A stretch of 64,000 bases of DNA from BOG-908 sp963692875. GTDB lineage: Bacteria > Pseudomonadota > Alphaproteobacteria > Acetobacterales > Acetobacteraceae. Shown here in pieces: positions 54,519 through 63,660 of this stretch. Every line of letters begins with the position of its first letter. The stretch's first letter is position 1. The notes beneath the pieces were generated by a model that ran no database searches, was not told where the DNA came from, and saw only the letters and a list, made by a program, of their open reading frames with translations. A program made the translations under genes and the position numbers. The DNA is taken from NCBI GenBank assembly GCA_965198755.1, contig OZ240673.1, forward strand, positions 3,658,001 through 3,722,000, given 5' to 3'.

Positions 54519-55823
54519 TCAGCTATCCGACAGCGTTCGGTCGATGAACACCGCGCCGCTGGTCACAACGCTCTCGCCCGGCTTCAGCCCGCTGCGTACC
54601 TCCACCAGGCCGCCCGCGTTGCTGCCGGTGGTGACCTGCCGCAGTGCCAGCGTCTTGTGCGCCGGGTCGGCAACCCAGACATGCGCGTCGGCGCCTTCGT
54701 AGACCACCGCGTTCTCCGGCACCGTAAGTATCTGCGCGGGCGCGCCCGTCGCAATCTCGAACACCGCCAACATGTCCGGTTTCAGCAGGCCTTCCGGGTT
54801 GGCCACCTCTGCGCGCACCAGCAGCCGGTGCGTGTTTGGGTCGATCACCGGTGCCACGTAGGTCAGTTTTGCGTCGAAGCTGCGGTCCGGAAAGGCGGGC
54901 ACGTGCACGCGCGCCAGGTCGCCCACGTGGAACCGGCCCGAATCATCTTCGCGCGCGTTGGCGATCATCCAGAGCTTCGACAGATTGCCGATGTTGAACG
55001 CCGCCGCCGACGCACCCTGGCTGGCAACCGACCCCACGATGTTCTGGCCGGGGCTGATGTTGCGTTGCGTGATGGTGCCGGCAATCGGCGAGCGCACCAC
55101 GGAATCCGCCATCTCGCGTTCCAAGTTGGGTGCGCTGGCCATGCCGGCGACTTCGCTGCGGCTCACGCCCAGGATCGCCAACCGGTTGCGCACTGCGGCC
55201 ACCGCAACCTGCGCGCTGTTCAGCCCGCCGCGCGCGGTGGCCAGGTCCACCCGGCTCTGCTGCCAATCCTTCAACGCCGCGCCGTGACCCAGATAAAGCT
55301 GGTGCAACCGGTTCTCGTTGGCCATCGCCAGGTCCAGCTGCGCGTGCGACGTGTTCAGCGTCGCCAGCCCGCTCACCAGGTCGTTTTCCGCCTGCGCCAA
55401 CTCGTTGGACTGCACGGCAAACAGTGCTTGGCCAGCGGCTACCTGGTCGCCGGCGCGGGCGAACACCCGGGTGATGCGCCCGGAATACGGCGAGACCAGC
55501 GGCGTGCTCAGATCGTCGTCCAGCGCGATGCGGCCTTCGGTTTGCACCTGCGGCGCGTAGTCGAGTTGCTGCACCTGGCGCACCTTCAGCCCGGCCCATT
55601 GCTGCTCGGTCGGTTTGAACGCGCCGTCTGCCGCCGGCTGGTCTTGCGTGGCCGCCGGTGCAGCCAGGCCAACGATCGCCGGCAATACGAAGAAGCCAGC
55701 CAGCAGGGCGCCGCCGAGGATCACCAGGGAGACACCCTGCACGGGAACGGGCAGGCGCCGTCCGGGTGGAGGCACCTGATCGTGCACCTCGCCGGCCGCT
55801 GGCGTCTCGCTATGGTCGTTCAC
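54519..55823 (-). CDS. RND periplasmic adaptor (CzcB-like)
   Basis: A 434-residue membrane fusion protein joining pump and outer membrane channel. One N-terminal membrane span (VSLVILGGALLAGFFVLPAI), then barrel-sandwich (VSPYSGRITRVFARAGDQV), helical hairpin and beta-barrel domains. GTG 55823 is chosen because GGAGG stands 6 nt upstream. First gene of the efflux operon. The N-terminal tail before the span contains two histidines but no clear metal-binding motif. Confidence 0.9.
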   Translation of the reverse strand: MNDHSETPAAGEVHDQVPPPGRRLPVPVQGVSLVILGGALLAGFFVLPAIVGLAAPAATQDQPAADGAFKPTEQQWAGLKVRQVQQLDYAPQVQTEGRIALDDDLSTPLVSPYSGRITRVFARAGDQVAAGQALFAVQSNELAQAENDLVSGLATLNTSHAQLDLAMANENRLHQLYLGHGAALKDWQQSRVDLATARGGLNSAQVAVAAVRNRLAILGVSRSEVAGMASAPNLEREMADSVVRSPIAGTITQRNISPGQNIVGSVASQGASAAAFNIGNLSKLWMIANAREDDSGRFHVGDLARVHVPAFPDRSFDAKLTYVAPVIDPNTHRLLVRAEVANPEGLLKPDMLAVFEIATGAPAQILTVPENAVVYEGADAHVWVADPAHKTLALRQVTTGSNAGGLVEVRSGLKPGESVVTSGAVFIDRTLSDS

Positions 55824-56153
55824 TTGATCCTCCAACACGCAACCGGGGTGGGTCACCACCCCCGCAGCGCAACATAGCAAAACACATGGAAGTTAGAACT
55901 CCCGATCTTGGCCTGATCACCGTCTGTTACACGAGGCTTCCGGCAGCCGAGTGTTCGGACGGCAGGCCTGACGTCTGAACAGGACGGACTTCGTCAAAGG
56001 CGAGGAATTCTGTGCCGGAAACAGAAGCAACTACTTGCGGGCTGTTGTCGCGGACGCTTCACACGACATAACCCTCGTGGCGAGGAGTCGGCCCCTCTTT
56101 CCAAGGAGCCGCCGCTTGCGTTCGGGACAAGGCAGGACTTCCGCCCGCCGACA
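55824..56153. other. Promoter region of the efflux operon
   Basis: These 330 bases lie between the adaptor start and the end of the next porin gene. No gene is supported; no convincing -35/-10 pair or metal-regulator operator was recognised, and no polar repeat is present. Confidence 0.35.
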
Positions 56154-57833
56154 TCAGAAATGCAGGATGAGGTCGCCACCGGCGAACACGGTATAGTTCC
56201 TGTCGGCCGCAATGAAATGCGTCGGATTGGCGTTGAACGCGACACCGTCCACCGAACGATAATAGCCGACTTCCGGCCGCACCTCGATCTGCGGCGAGAA
56301 CCAATGCTGCCAGCCGAAGGAGAACTCGTAGTAGTCGGTCGGCGTGCCGGTGCGCTGGCCCTGGTTGTCGGCATAGTATTCGGGCCGGAACGAGAAGTTG
56401 TCGAGTGGATCAGGCGAGTAGTTGAGGTATCCGGTGACCCCGAGCCCGGTGGCCTGGCACCGCAGCACGGTGGCACTGCTGCAATGCGCGAGGTTCGGCG
56501 CATTGAAGCGGATGTATTGCGGTGAGAACGGGGTCCCGCCCGCTTCGTAGATCGCCTCCACCTTCGGGTTGTTCGCGTTGGGCACGCCGTTCTGGTGCTC
56601 GTCGTAAAACTCGAAGTCCAGGTGCCAGTGGTCGTTGAACCTGTGGTAGTAGGTGAAACCGTACCATTGCAGGTTGTTGTAGCCCCAGGCTCCGCTGTTT
56701 ATGCCGTTGAAACAGGGCTGAAGGTTGTCCCGGCCGTTGTTCCAGCCGACCCGCAGGCAGCCGGTGAATGTCGGCTGCGCGCCCGGGTCCTTGGGAAACG
56801 TGCTGGCGGGATACAGCGGGCTCGGATCGAAATTGGTGACGCGATGGTTCAGATGCCAGAGTGCGGATTCCGTGCCGTCGCTCAAACCGAGCTGCAGGAT
56901 GATGTTCTTGGTAATGGCAGTGGACGCGACGATGCCGGTGTTGGTGTAGTTGTCCACCGCGTAGGTCAGCGAGTGCGTGTACATGTAGTTGTTCGGCGCC
57001 AGCTGCGCCTCGATGTCGGGCAGCGATATGTAACGGCCGACGCGAATGTTCAGCCCGTTGAACACCTGCGGAAGGTAGAGTTCGGCATAGACCATGGGAA
57101 AGTCGTAGCCGTTGACGTTGTTGTGCTTCAGAAGCTGCTCGCTGGCCACGCCGTAGGCGGTGGTGTAGCGGTAGTTCTCGCCGTACAGGCCGGAGATGCG
57201 GAAGCCCCAGTCGACGTGGTCGGTCTGCACCGTGTCCGGCACGCGTTCCACGTACAACACCGCTTGGTCCAGTTGGATGGTGTTCGGCGTGTAGGCGTAG
57301 GCGATCGGCGCGTTGCCGGCCGGCTGGCGCCAGTTGGTGCTGATGTTGAACCCGGGATCGACCCAGCCGTACACCTGCACGTGCCAGTCGCTGAGGAACT
57401 TGCCGATCGACGTGTCGGCGATGGCCACCATCAACGGGCTGTCCACCGACGCCGGGCGCGAGACGCCGATCGAGGTGGTGCCGCCGTACGGCCACTCGGT
57501 GAACGGCATCGGCGGCGTGGTCTCCGGCGTCGCCGGCCAGCCGGCGATGCGGCCCGGCGGCGCGTTCGGGTCCGACGGCGCGCTCGAGTGCCCCCACTCC
57601 AACGCGTAATAGTTCAGCAGCCGCGTACCGACGTCCGAGCCGAGATAAGCGTCCAGGCAGCTGTAGTCCTTGTAAGGGTCCGGGTGAACGGAGCAGTCCA
57701 CCGCCGGCACCGGCGCCGGCGAGGTCGCAGCCGAAACTGGCGCGCTCGCTGTGTTCGGCGGCGTTTGCGCGTGAGCCGCACATGCGGCCGCGGATACGAG
57801 CGCGGCCGATGCGGCGAGAAGCTTGCGTGTCAA
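56154..57833 (-). CDS. Outer membrane beta-barrel porin (BBP2-like)
   Basis: A 559-residue protein with a signal peptide (LTRKLLAASAALVSAAACAAHAQ) and a long barrel region rich in aromatic alternating strands (YGWVDPGFNIST, FRISGLYGENYRY), ending NYTVFAGGDLILHF, typical of outer membrane insertion. The start is TTG 57833: AAGGAG lies 8 nt upstream and it begins the signal peptide; the longer frame from 57929 would bury the signal sequence. Substrate unknown. Four cysteines outside the signal peptide (CSVHPDP, YSCLDAY, TGCLRV, QPCFNG) may form disulphides. Confidence 0.82.
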   Translation of the reverse strand: MTRKLLAASAALVSAAACAAHAQTPPNTASAPVSAATSPAPVPAVDCSVHPDPYKDYSCLDAYLGSDVGTRLLNYYALEWGHSSAPSDPNAPPGRIAGWPATPETTPPMPFTEWPYGGTTSIGVSRPASVDSPLMVAIADTSIGKFLSDWHVQVYGWVDPGFNISTNWRQPAGNAPIAYAYTPNTIQLDQAVLYVERVPDTVQTDHVDWGFRISGLYGENYRYTTAYGVASEQLLKHNNVNGYDFPMVYAELYLPQVFNGLNIRVGRYISLPDIEAQLAPNNYMYTHSLTYAVDNYTNTGIVASTAITKNIILQLGLSDGTESALWHLNHRVTNFDPSPLYPASTFPKDPGAQPTFTGCLRVGWNNGRDNLQPCFNGINSGAWGYNNLQWYGFTYYHRFNDHWHLDFEFYDEHQNGVPNANNPKVEAIYEAGGTPFSPQYIRFNAPNLAHCSSATVLRCQATGLGVTGYLNYSPDPLDNFSFRPEYYADNQGQRTGTPTDYYEFSFGWQHWFSPQIEVRPEVGYYRSVDGVAFNANPTHFIAADRNYTVFAGGDLILHF

Positions 57834-58008
57834 ACCATGGCTCCTTGCGCCGCTGGTGCGATCGATGACCGGCGGCGTTACGTTGCGTTTGCACGGTCGT
57901 CCTACCGCGGTGCGGCGTAAGTTTTCCATGCGGGACCACGCGACTCAGCATAAAGCGCCCATAAATCACAGCACGGTTATCGAAGGTCACTTGGCGCCGG
58001 CTAAGTAA

Positions 58009-58134
58009 GCAAGGCCTGCTTTTTTGAAAAAAAGCAGCAAAAAACTTTTGGTCCGGCTGTCGCGGAGGTTCCTGCAACACGCGCCCAAGGGGACAAAAGT
58101 TTTTTGGTTCTTTTTTCAGAAAAGAACCGCTTGC
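58009..58134. repeat. Polar palindromic repeat, copy 20 (B to A)
   Basis: GCTGC arm left, GGTTC arm right (T-run TTTTTTCAGAAAA). Lies between the divergent porin and glnK genes. Confidence 0.92.
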
Positions 58135-58251
58135 CTTGCTTCACGCACCGGTCATTCGATCCGACACCGAAAATGCCCATCCCGCAGGCCGCGTCCAAGG
58201 CAACCCTGCACACAAACAAGGCAACCACGCCGCGCCGTTGTCACCTGTCCA

Positions 58252-58269
58252 ACGGCACGCTTATTGGAT
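58252..58269 (+). promoter_or_regulatory. Weak sigma-54-like site before glnK
   Basis: ACGGCACGCTTATTGGAT resembles the -24/-12 pattern GGCACG-N4-TTGC, but the -12 GC is GG here. It is 85 nt upstream of glnK, which is nitrogen-regulated in relatives. Confidence 0.25.
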
Positions 58270-58354
58270 AGCCCGTGGCACAGGCAGGCGAACATGTGGA
58301 CACGCGAACGCAAACGGTGCCAACACACCGGACAGCGTCCTTGGAGAGGTGCCG

Positions 58355-58693
58355 ATGAAAATGGTTGTCGCAATCGTCAAGCCCTTCAAGCTGGACGATG
58401 TGCGTGAGGCGTTGACGCCGCTCGGCGTGCAGGGCCTCACCGTCAGCGAGGTGAAAGGCTTCGGCCGGCAGAAAGGCCAGACCGAGATTTACCGCGGGGC
58501 AGAATACCACGTGAGCTTCCTGCCCAAGGTGAAGCTGGAAGTCGTCGTCCCGTCCGACCAGGCCGACGCCGTAGTGGAGGCCATCGCGCGCGTCGGCCAC
58601 ACCGGCAAGATCGGCGACGGCAAGATATTCGTGCTCGACGTGGAACGGGCCGTGCGCATCCGCACCGGCGAGACGAACGAGTCCGCACTGTGA
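58355..58693 (+). CDS. glnK: Nitrogen regulatory protein PII (GlnK)
   Basis: A 112-residue PII signal protein that senses 2-oxoglutarate and ATP/ADP and blocks AmtB when nitrogen is plentiful. The T-loop GRQKGQTEIYRGAEY contains the uridylylated Tyr51 equivalent; the C-terminal signature TGKIGDGKIFV is present. ATG 58355 follows GGAGAGG. Called GlnK because amtB starts 12 nt after its stop. Confidence 0.94.
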   Translation: MKMVVAIVKPFKLDDVREALTPLGVQGLTVSEVKGFGRQKGQTEIYRGAEYHVSFLPKVKLEVVVPSDQADAVVEAIARVGHTGKIGDGKIFVLDVERAVRIRTGETNESAL

Positions 58694-58704
58694 AAGGATC
58701 GAGG

Positions 58705-60255
58705 ATGACACTGTCTGCGCTGACAGCACGGCTCGCTGCCGTCCTGCTGATCCTGCCCTGGCTCGCCGCCGCCACGCCCGCTTTGGCCCAGGCGCCCGCA
58801 CCCGCAACCGCCGCGCCCAGCACCGCCGCACCCCCGCCCGGCCAGTCGCCGGGCACCGCGCCCCAGGCCGCCTCCGCCCCGCCCTCGCAGGCGGCACAGG
58901 CCCCCGCTGCCGCCACGCCGGACGCCGCCACGGTGCAATCCGCGCCCGCAACCGCCGCGGCAAAGCCGCCCGCCTACGACCACGGCGACACCGCCTGGAT
59001 GCTGACCAGCACCGCGCTCGTGCTGATGATGACCATACCGGGCCTCGCACTTTTCTACGCCGGCATGGTCCGCCGCAAGAACATCCTGGCCACGCTGATG
59101 CAGAGTTTCGCCATCTGTTGCCTGGTCACCATCGTCTGGACGGTGTGCGGCTACTCCATCGCGTTCACCAGCGGACCGGCCACCGGCGCGCTGTTCGGCC
59201 ACTCGTTCTCCGCCTTCTTCGGCGACACGTCACGCTTTATGCTTGCAGGCATCGCCAACAACTTCACCAAACAGGACGACACCGGCTTTCTTCTCGGCGC
59301 CGGCGTGCCCGGCATCACACCGGTGCTCTACGCCATCCCGGAAACCGTCTACATGATGTTCCAGATGACGTTCGCCATCATCACCCCGGCGCTGATCGCC
59401 GGCGCGTTTGCCGAACGCATGAAGTTTTCCGCCATGTGCATCTTCATGGTCGGCTGGTCGATCTTTTCGTACAGCCTCATCGCGCATTGGGTGTGGGCGC
59501 CCACCGGATGGCTCTCCACGCTCGGCACGCTGGACTACGCCGGCGGCACCGTGGTGCACATCAACGCAGGCATCGCCGGCCTGATGTGCTGCCTGGTCAT
59601 GGGCCGCCGACGCGGCTACGGCCACGACAACATGGCGCCGCACAACCTCACCTACGCGGTCATCGGCGCGTCGCTGCTGTGGGTCGGCTGGTTCGGCTTC
59701 AACGCCGGCTCCGCCGTGGGTGCAACGGGCCGCGCCGGCATGGCAATGGCCGTCACACAGATCGCCACCGCCGCCGCAGCACTCGCCTGGATGTTCACCG
59801 AATGGGTGTTCAAAGGCAAACCCAGCGTGCTCGGCATCATCTCCGGCGCCGTCGCCGGCCTCGTCGCCATCACCCCGGCCTCCGGTTTCGTGCTGCCGGG
59901 TGCGGCCATCGTCATCGGCGTTGCAGCCGGCGTGGTCTGCTACCTCTCGGCAACCTACGTGAAACACGTGTTCGGCTACGACGACAGCCTCGACACCTTC
60001 GGCGTGCACGGCGTCGGCGGCATCGTCGGCGCACTGCTCACCGGCGTCTTCGCGTCCGAGACGATCGGCGGCACCGCAGGCTCGTTCCCGCAATTCATCA
60101 TCCAATGCAAGGCAGTGGCCGTCACGCTGGTGTGGAGCAGCGTCGTCAGCCTGGTGCTGCTGTTCGCGCTGAAATACACGATCGGGCTGACGGTGAACGC
60201 GGAGGAAGAAATGGAAGGGCTGGACACGGTGCTGCACGGGGAGAGTGCGGCCTGA
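58705..60255 (+). CDS. amtB: Ammonium transporter AmtB
   Basis: A 516-residue channel for ammonium/ammonia with 11 membrane helices after a cleavable signal peptide (LPWLAAATPALAQ). Between signal and first helix is a Pro/Ala-rich linker of about 70 residues, unusually long. The twin histidines of the pore are in VVHINAGIAG and GVHGVGGIVG. Co-transcribed with glnK. ATG 58705 is preferred over GTG 58690, which overlaps the glnK stop. Confidence 0.95.
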   Translation: MTLSALTARLAAVLLILPWLAAATPALAQAPAPATAAPSTAAPPPGQSPGTAPQAASAPPSQAAQAPAAATPDAATVQSAPATAAAKPPAYDHGDTAWMLTSTALVLMMTIPGLALFYAGMVRRKNILATLMQSFAICCLVTIVWTVCGYSIAFTSGPATGALFGHSFSAFFGDTSRFMLAGIANNFTKQDDTGFLLGAGVPGITPVLYAIPETVYMMFQMTFAIITPALIAGAFAERMKFSAMCIFMVGWSIFSYSLIAHWVWAPTGWLSTLGTLDYAGGTVVHINAGIAGLMCCLVMGRRRGYGHDNMAPHNLTYAVIGASLLWVGWFGFNAGSAVGATGRAGMAMAVTQIATAAAALAWMFTEWVFKGKPSVLGIISGAVAGLVAITPASGFVLPGAAIVIGVAAGVVCYLSATYVKHVFGYDDSLDTFGVHGVGGIVGALLTGVFASETIGGTAGSFPQFIIQCKAVAVTLVWSSVVSLVLLFALKYTIGLTVNAEEEMEGLDTVLHGESAA

Positions 60256-60284
60256 CCGCGGACCTTGTCAAAACGACGAGCACG

Positions 60285-60309
60285 TAAGCAGTTCTCTTTT
60301 GAGAAAACT
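60285..60309. repeat. Degenerate A-type arm after amtB
   Basis: TAAGCAGTTCTCTTTTGAGAAAAC, 29 nt after the amtB stop, with the clamp only half preserved. The following bases to 60464 show no gene. Confidence 0.5.
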
Positions 60310-60464
60310 AGAGCGTTTTCCGACCATCTCGGATTGGCTAAGCAGGCCGGACCGTCTAGTCGGTTACTGCTCTAAATTTTGGTCCTTGGGGACGCGGCGG
60401 CTGAGGTGCAACCGGCAGCCTTTGGGGGGAGTGACTCGCTAGACGTTCGGAAGAAAGCAAGAAA

Positions 60465-60693
60465 GCAAGGCCTGCTTTTTTGAAAAAAAGCAGCAAAAAA
60501 CTTTTGGTTCGGCTGTCGCGGACTCGCCCGAGGCAATTACCCGTTCCTTGCATTGTAAAAGACTCAAGTTCTGTAAACAAACAAACTTTCCGCCTGCTGT
60601 ACACCGGCAAGGTCTGTCGCAGCACTTGCAGCAACGCGCACCCCCGAGACCAAAAGTTTTTTGGTTCTTTTTTTTCAAAAAAGAACCGCTTGC
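60465..60693. repeat. Polar palindromic repeat, copy 21 (B to A, long centre)
   Basis: GCTGC arm left and GGTTC arm right. About 100 extra bases lie in the middle, between GCTGTCGCGGACTCG and CACTTGCAGCAACGCGC. Confidence 0.85.
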
Positions 60694-60784
60694 TTTCCTT
60701 CGCCACCGGCGATCAACCAGTGCCGTCCTGCCTCACAAGGCATCCGACCCTCAAACATCATCCTACAAACACCCGTGTCAAAAA

Positions 60785-60844
60785 CCTCCGCGACAGCAGA
60801 ACCAAAAGTCTTTTGCTGCTTTTTTTCAAAAAAGCAGGCCTTGC
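60785..60844. repeat. Solitary right B half
   Basis: CCTCCGCGACAGCAG, then AAAAGTC and a GCTGC-type B arm ending GGCCTTGC; the left half is missing. 38 bp from the end of the next porin gene. Confidence 0.85.
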
Positions 60845-60882
60845 TTCCCTCGTCGAAAACCAACCTCCCAAACCGGCCGAAA

Positions 60883-62085
60883 TCAGAAAATGACACCCGT
60901 CTCCAGCAAGCCTCTCACCTGCGATCCCGCGTTTCCATCCTCCCCAAACGCCGCGCCTGCGTGCGAGCCGATCACCCCCACCACCGACGCGTCCGCCCGC
61001 ACGAACAGCCGCCCGAACGTCACCGTCGGCGTGATCGTGAGCGAGACCGCGCTGCTGCCCGCGCCGTAAAGCAGGTTCGCGCCACCGCCGGACGCGATGT
61101 ATTCCAGCCGGCCGGCCAACTGCAGCCTCGGCGTGAACTTGTAGTTCGCCATCACCGCTGCAGCATAGGTCTCGCCCCCGCTGCGGATGCCGATGCCCTC
61201 GTCGGCCGAAACGTGGCTATACTGCAGGTTCGGCGTGATGCTGAACGCCGCCGTGATGTATGTGTAGGCCAGGTTGAAAACGGCGCTGTTGTTCTGCAAC
61301 AGCGGTGTTGCCACGCTGGACGTGCCGCTCCTGCCCAAATTGCCGCCACCGTTCAGCACCAGCGTGCTCGCGCTGTTGATCGTCCAGGTCGCCTCGCCGG
61401 TCAGCCAGTTGAAGCGGTCCGAATAGTAGCCGTCGTTCACTGAAACGTTCAGCACCACCGCGCCCAGCGTGGCGTTCGCCTGCACGCCGCGGCTGACGGA
61501 GCTCGTCTGGTTCCACAACAACCCGCGCTCGATGTTGACGTCCTCGAAATCGAACGTGTCCTCTGCCCCGACCAGCGTCGGCAGCTTGCCGGCCTCGATT
61601 GAGAAATCCGCGCTTGGCACAATCCTCAGGAAAGCCTGGGGCAGGGGGCTGTAGAAGTTGCCCCAGGCATCCGTCGCATCGCTGACGTGCCCGTAACGCA
61701 CGCCGAGTGCCGGAATCGCGTAAGCGCCGGCCTGAACGTAGAACTGCACCAGGCCATCGGCCTTCTGCACGATCACCTGGCCGTTGCTGATGTCGGCCAG
61801 CGCGGCCCGGTCGCCGGCACCCGGGCTGCTTTGCACCACGCCCAGTCCTGAAAACACGCCATCGACGTACCACGTGCCGAACACGCCGGTGTCCACCGTT
61901 GTCGGCCGCGAGCTGAAGGAGAGCGAGCCGGCAAGCGCAGGCTCGGCCAACGTGACCGGGGTTTGTGCGTGGGCGTCAAACACGCCGCACAGGAACAGCA
62001 AGACTAGGCCTTGTTTGCCGAACAAAAGCAGAGAACTTCCGCGCGCGCTGTAGCGCACTGCTGAAACGAGTCGCATCACCATCAC
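60883..62085 (-). CDS. Outer membrane porin (BBP2-like)
   Basis: A 400-residue beta-barrel protein with a signal peptide (GLVLLFLCGVFDAHAQT), alternating-polarity strands through the whole length (LVQFYVQAGAYAIPALGVRYG, ADFSIEAGKLPTLVGAEDTFDFEDVNIERG) and a C-terminal aromatic residue (LLETGVIF). The GKLPT...FDFEDVNIERGLLWNQ region is characteristic of this porin group. Substrate unknown. MRLVSAV at 62076 is an alternative start. Confidence 0.82.
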   Translation of the reverse strand: MMVMRLVSAVRYSARGSSLLLFGKQGLVLLFLCGVFDAHAQTPVTLAEPALAGSLSFSSRPTTVDTGVFGTWYVDGVFSGLGVVQSSPGAGDRAALADISNGQVIVQKADGLVQFYVQAGAYAIPALGVRYGHVSDATDAWGNFYSPLPQAFLRIVPSADFSIEAGKLPTLVGAEDTFDFEDVNIERGLLWNQTSSVSRGVQANATLGAVVLNVSVNDGYYSDRFNWLTGEATWTINSASTLVLNGGGNLGRSGTSSVATPLLQNNSAVFNLAYTYITAAFSITPNLQYSHVSADEGIGIRSGGETYAAAVMANYKFTPRLQLAGRLEYIASGGGANLLYGAGSSAVSLTITPTVTFGRLFVRADASVVGVIGSHAGAAFGEDGNAGSQVRGLLETGVIF

Positions 62086-62138
62086 GCACCCCTACTCGGC
62101 GTCTCAGACCAGCTGGCACGGAGGCTGACGCATGGAAA

Positions 62139-62267
62139 GCAAGCAGTCCTTTTTTGAAAAAAAGGACCAAAAAACTTTTGGTTCCGCTGTCGCGCGCTCT
62201 CCGGAGAGGTCCGCGACAGCGGAGTCAAAAGTTTTTGGCTTCTTTTTTTCAAAAAAGAAGGCCTTGC
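62139..62267. repeat. Polar palindromic repeat, copy 22 (A to B)
   Basis: GTCC/GGACC arm left, GCTTC arm right, symmetric centre; closely matches copy 9. Between the two tandem porin genes. Confidence 0.93.
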
Positions 62268-62304
62268 TTGCTTCGGAACAGTCAGTCCCCCAGGCCGGTT
62301 TGTA

Positions 62305-63660
62305 TCAATACTGCAAATGCACCCGAATGCCGAGAATAGAAACCGGCCCGCGCACCTTGTCGTAGCCAGGATTGTCCACGAACTGATAATCCGCAGTCAC
62401 GTGCGCAAAAGAAGCCAGCGCGTGGCTGTAATACGTCTCCACCACCTGCTCCCGCCCAGCGCTGGGCAGCCGTCCGTCACCCACCAGGATGCCCAGCCCG
62501 CCATTCTCCAAGTACACTTTGTGTCGGTGGGATATGCCGTCCGTCACGGTCGCCAGCCCCAAGGTGTCGTCCGGCAAGCCCCACCGTTTGCCCTGCAACG
62601 CCAACCCCACGGCGAACGTGTTGTCGATGTCGGTGAACTCGTAGGCCTCGCGGCCGCCCTCGGCCAAGCCGGTGCGCACGAACATGCCCAACTCCGCAGT
62701 GATCGCCTGCTGAAAATCCAAGTCGATGCCGGTCCGGCTGCGATACTGCCGCACCGCGGCCGTGCTCGCCGCAGTCCCCGTCTCCTCGGCCAGCGCCACC
62801 GCGTCGGCATAATCGCCCATCCGACCACGCGTCAGGAACGCCGTCACCAGCAGCTTGCCGTCCTGTCCCCAAATCCTGTGCCGTTCTTCCGCCTCGCCGA
62901 GGAACTGCACCTGGCTGCCGCTGGTGTCCAACGCCTTGCTGTTGGGGACACGTGACAATGCAAACGCACCGCCGCGCAGCGTCCACCAATCCTGATACCA
63001 CTCCGCCGCGGCACCGTAGCTGTAGCCCCAGGCATCGGCTGCGTAGTCGAGCGAACCCGTGTCCACCAGCGCCCAGTTGGAAAAATCCTGCCGCGGGTCA
63101 TGCGCGTACGCGTTGGTGTCGAACACGTCCGGCACGCCGAACTTGCCGATCGTGAAAACCAAATGGTCGCTCGTCTGGGATCCAGCAAGCACGTTGAGGT
63201 CCGAACTGACCTTCTGCGGCGTGCCGCCCAGATCGACCGTCTGCCGAAAGAACAGCCGCGGCACCCGCACGTAAGGCGCAGCCTCGCCAACCTTGTAGGC
63301 CTCCGCACTGGGAAACGCGGCAACGCCCAGCGTGTCCGAAAGCCCGAAGCCCTGGTCGATCTCCGGGTTCAGCCAGAGTTCTGCGCCGCTCCACGGCCGC
63401 ACGCCGGCATAGAGCGTCGCGTCGAACGTCTCGTCGCCGCGGCTTCCAGGGTCGAGGCTGTTAGGCCCGCGGAACGGCGACGCAAAGGCGGGGTGATACT
63501 GTTCCTCGAGCGTGGACTGGGCGTGGATTGCCCATACCTCGCTTGGTTGGTCGGTCGTCGTGGCCGGCTGGGTTGTGATCTCGGGGCTGGGAGAGCTCTG
63601 GGCGTGGGCGGCTGATGGCACACACCAGGCGCAGGCAAGACAGAAAGCAGTTCTTTTTTG
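62305..63660 (-). CDS. Carbohydrate-selective porin (OprB family), start unresolved
   Basis: An OprB-like barrel of about 430 mature residues after signal sequence AFCLACAWCVPSAAHAQ. Family features include ETFDATLYAGVRPWSGAELW, GKFGVPDVFDTN and YSHALASFAHVTADYQF, and a terminal LGIRVHLQY. No ATG, GTG or TTG lies between the signal core and repeat copy 23; reading upstream enters the A arm in frame and gives QKRTAF as n-region. Coordinates here include that n-region. The gene may initiate at an unusual codon in the repeat or be inactivated by it. Confidence 0.78.
   Translation of the reverse strand, partial: QKRTAFCLACAWCVPSAAHAQSSPSPEITTQPATTTDQPSEVWAIHAQSTLEEQYHPAFASPFRGPNSLDPGSRGDETFDATLYAGVRPWSGAELWLNPEIDQGFGLSDTLGVAAFPSAEAYKVGEAAPYVRVPRLFFRQTVDLGGTPQKVSSDLNVLAGSQTSDHLVFTIGKFGVPDVFDTNAYAHDPRQDFSNWALVDTGSLDYAADAWGYSYGAAAEWYQDWWTLRGGAFALSRVPNSKALDTSGSQVQFLGEAEERHRIWGQDGKLLVTAFLTRGRMGDYADAVALAEETGTAASTAAVRQYRSRTGIDLDFQQAITAELGMFVRTGLAEGGREAYEFTDIDNTFAVGLALQGKRWGLPDDTLGLATVTDGISHRHKVYLENGGLGILVGDGRLPSAGREQVVETYYSHALASFAHVTADYQFVDNPGYDKVRGPVSILGIRVHLQY

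Noticed and set aside
57833..57929. ATG start of the porin at 57929
   Set aside because: It would put about 32 residues before the signal peptide; TTG 57833 has AAGGAG at correct spacing.
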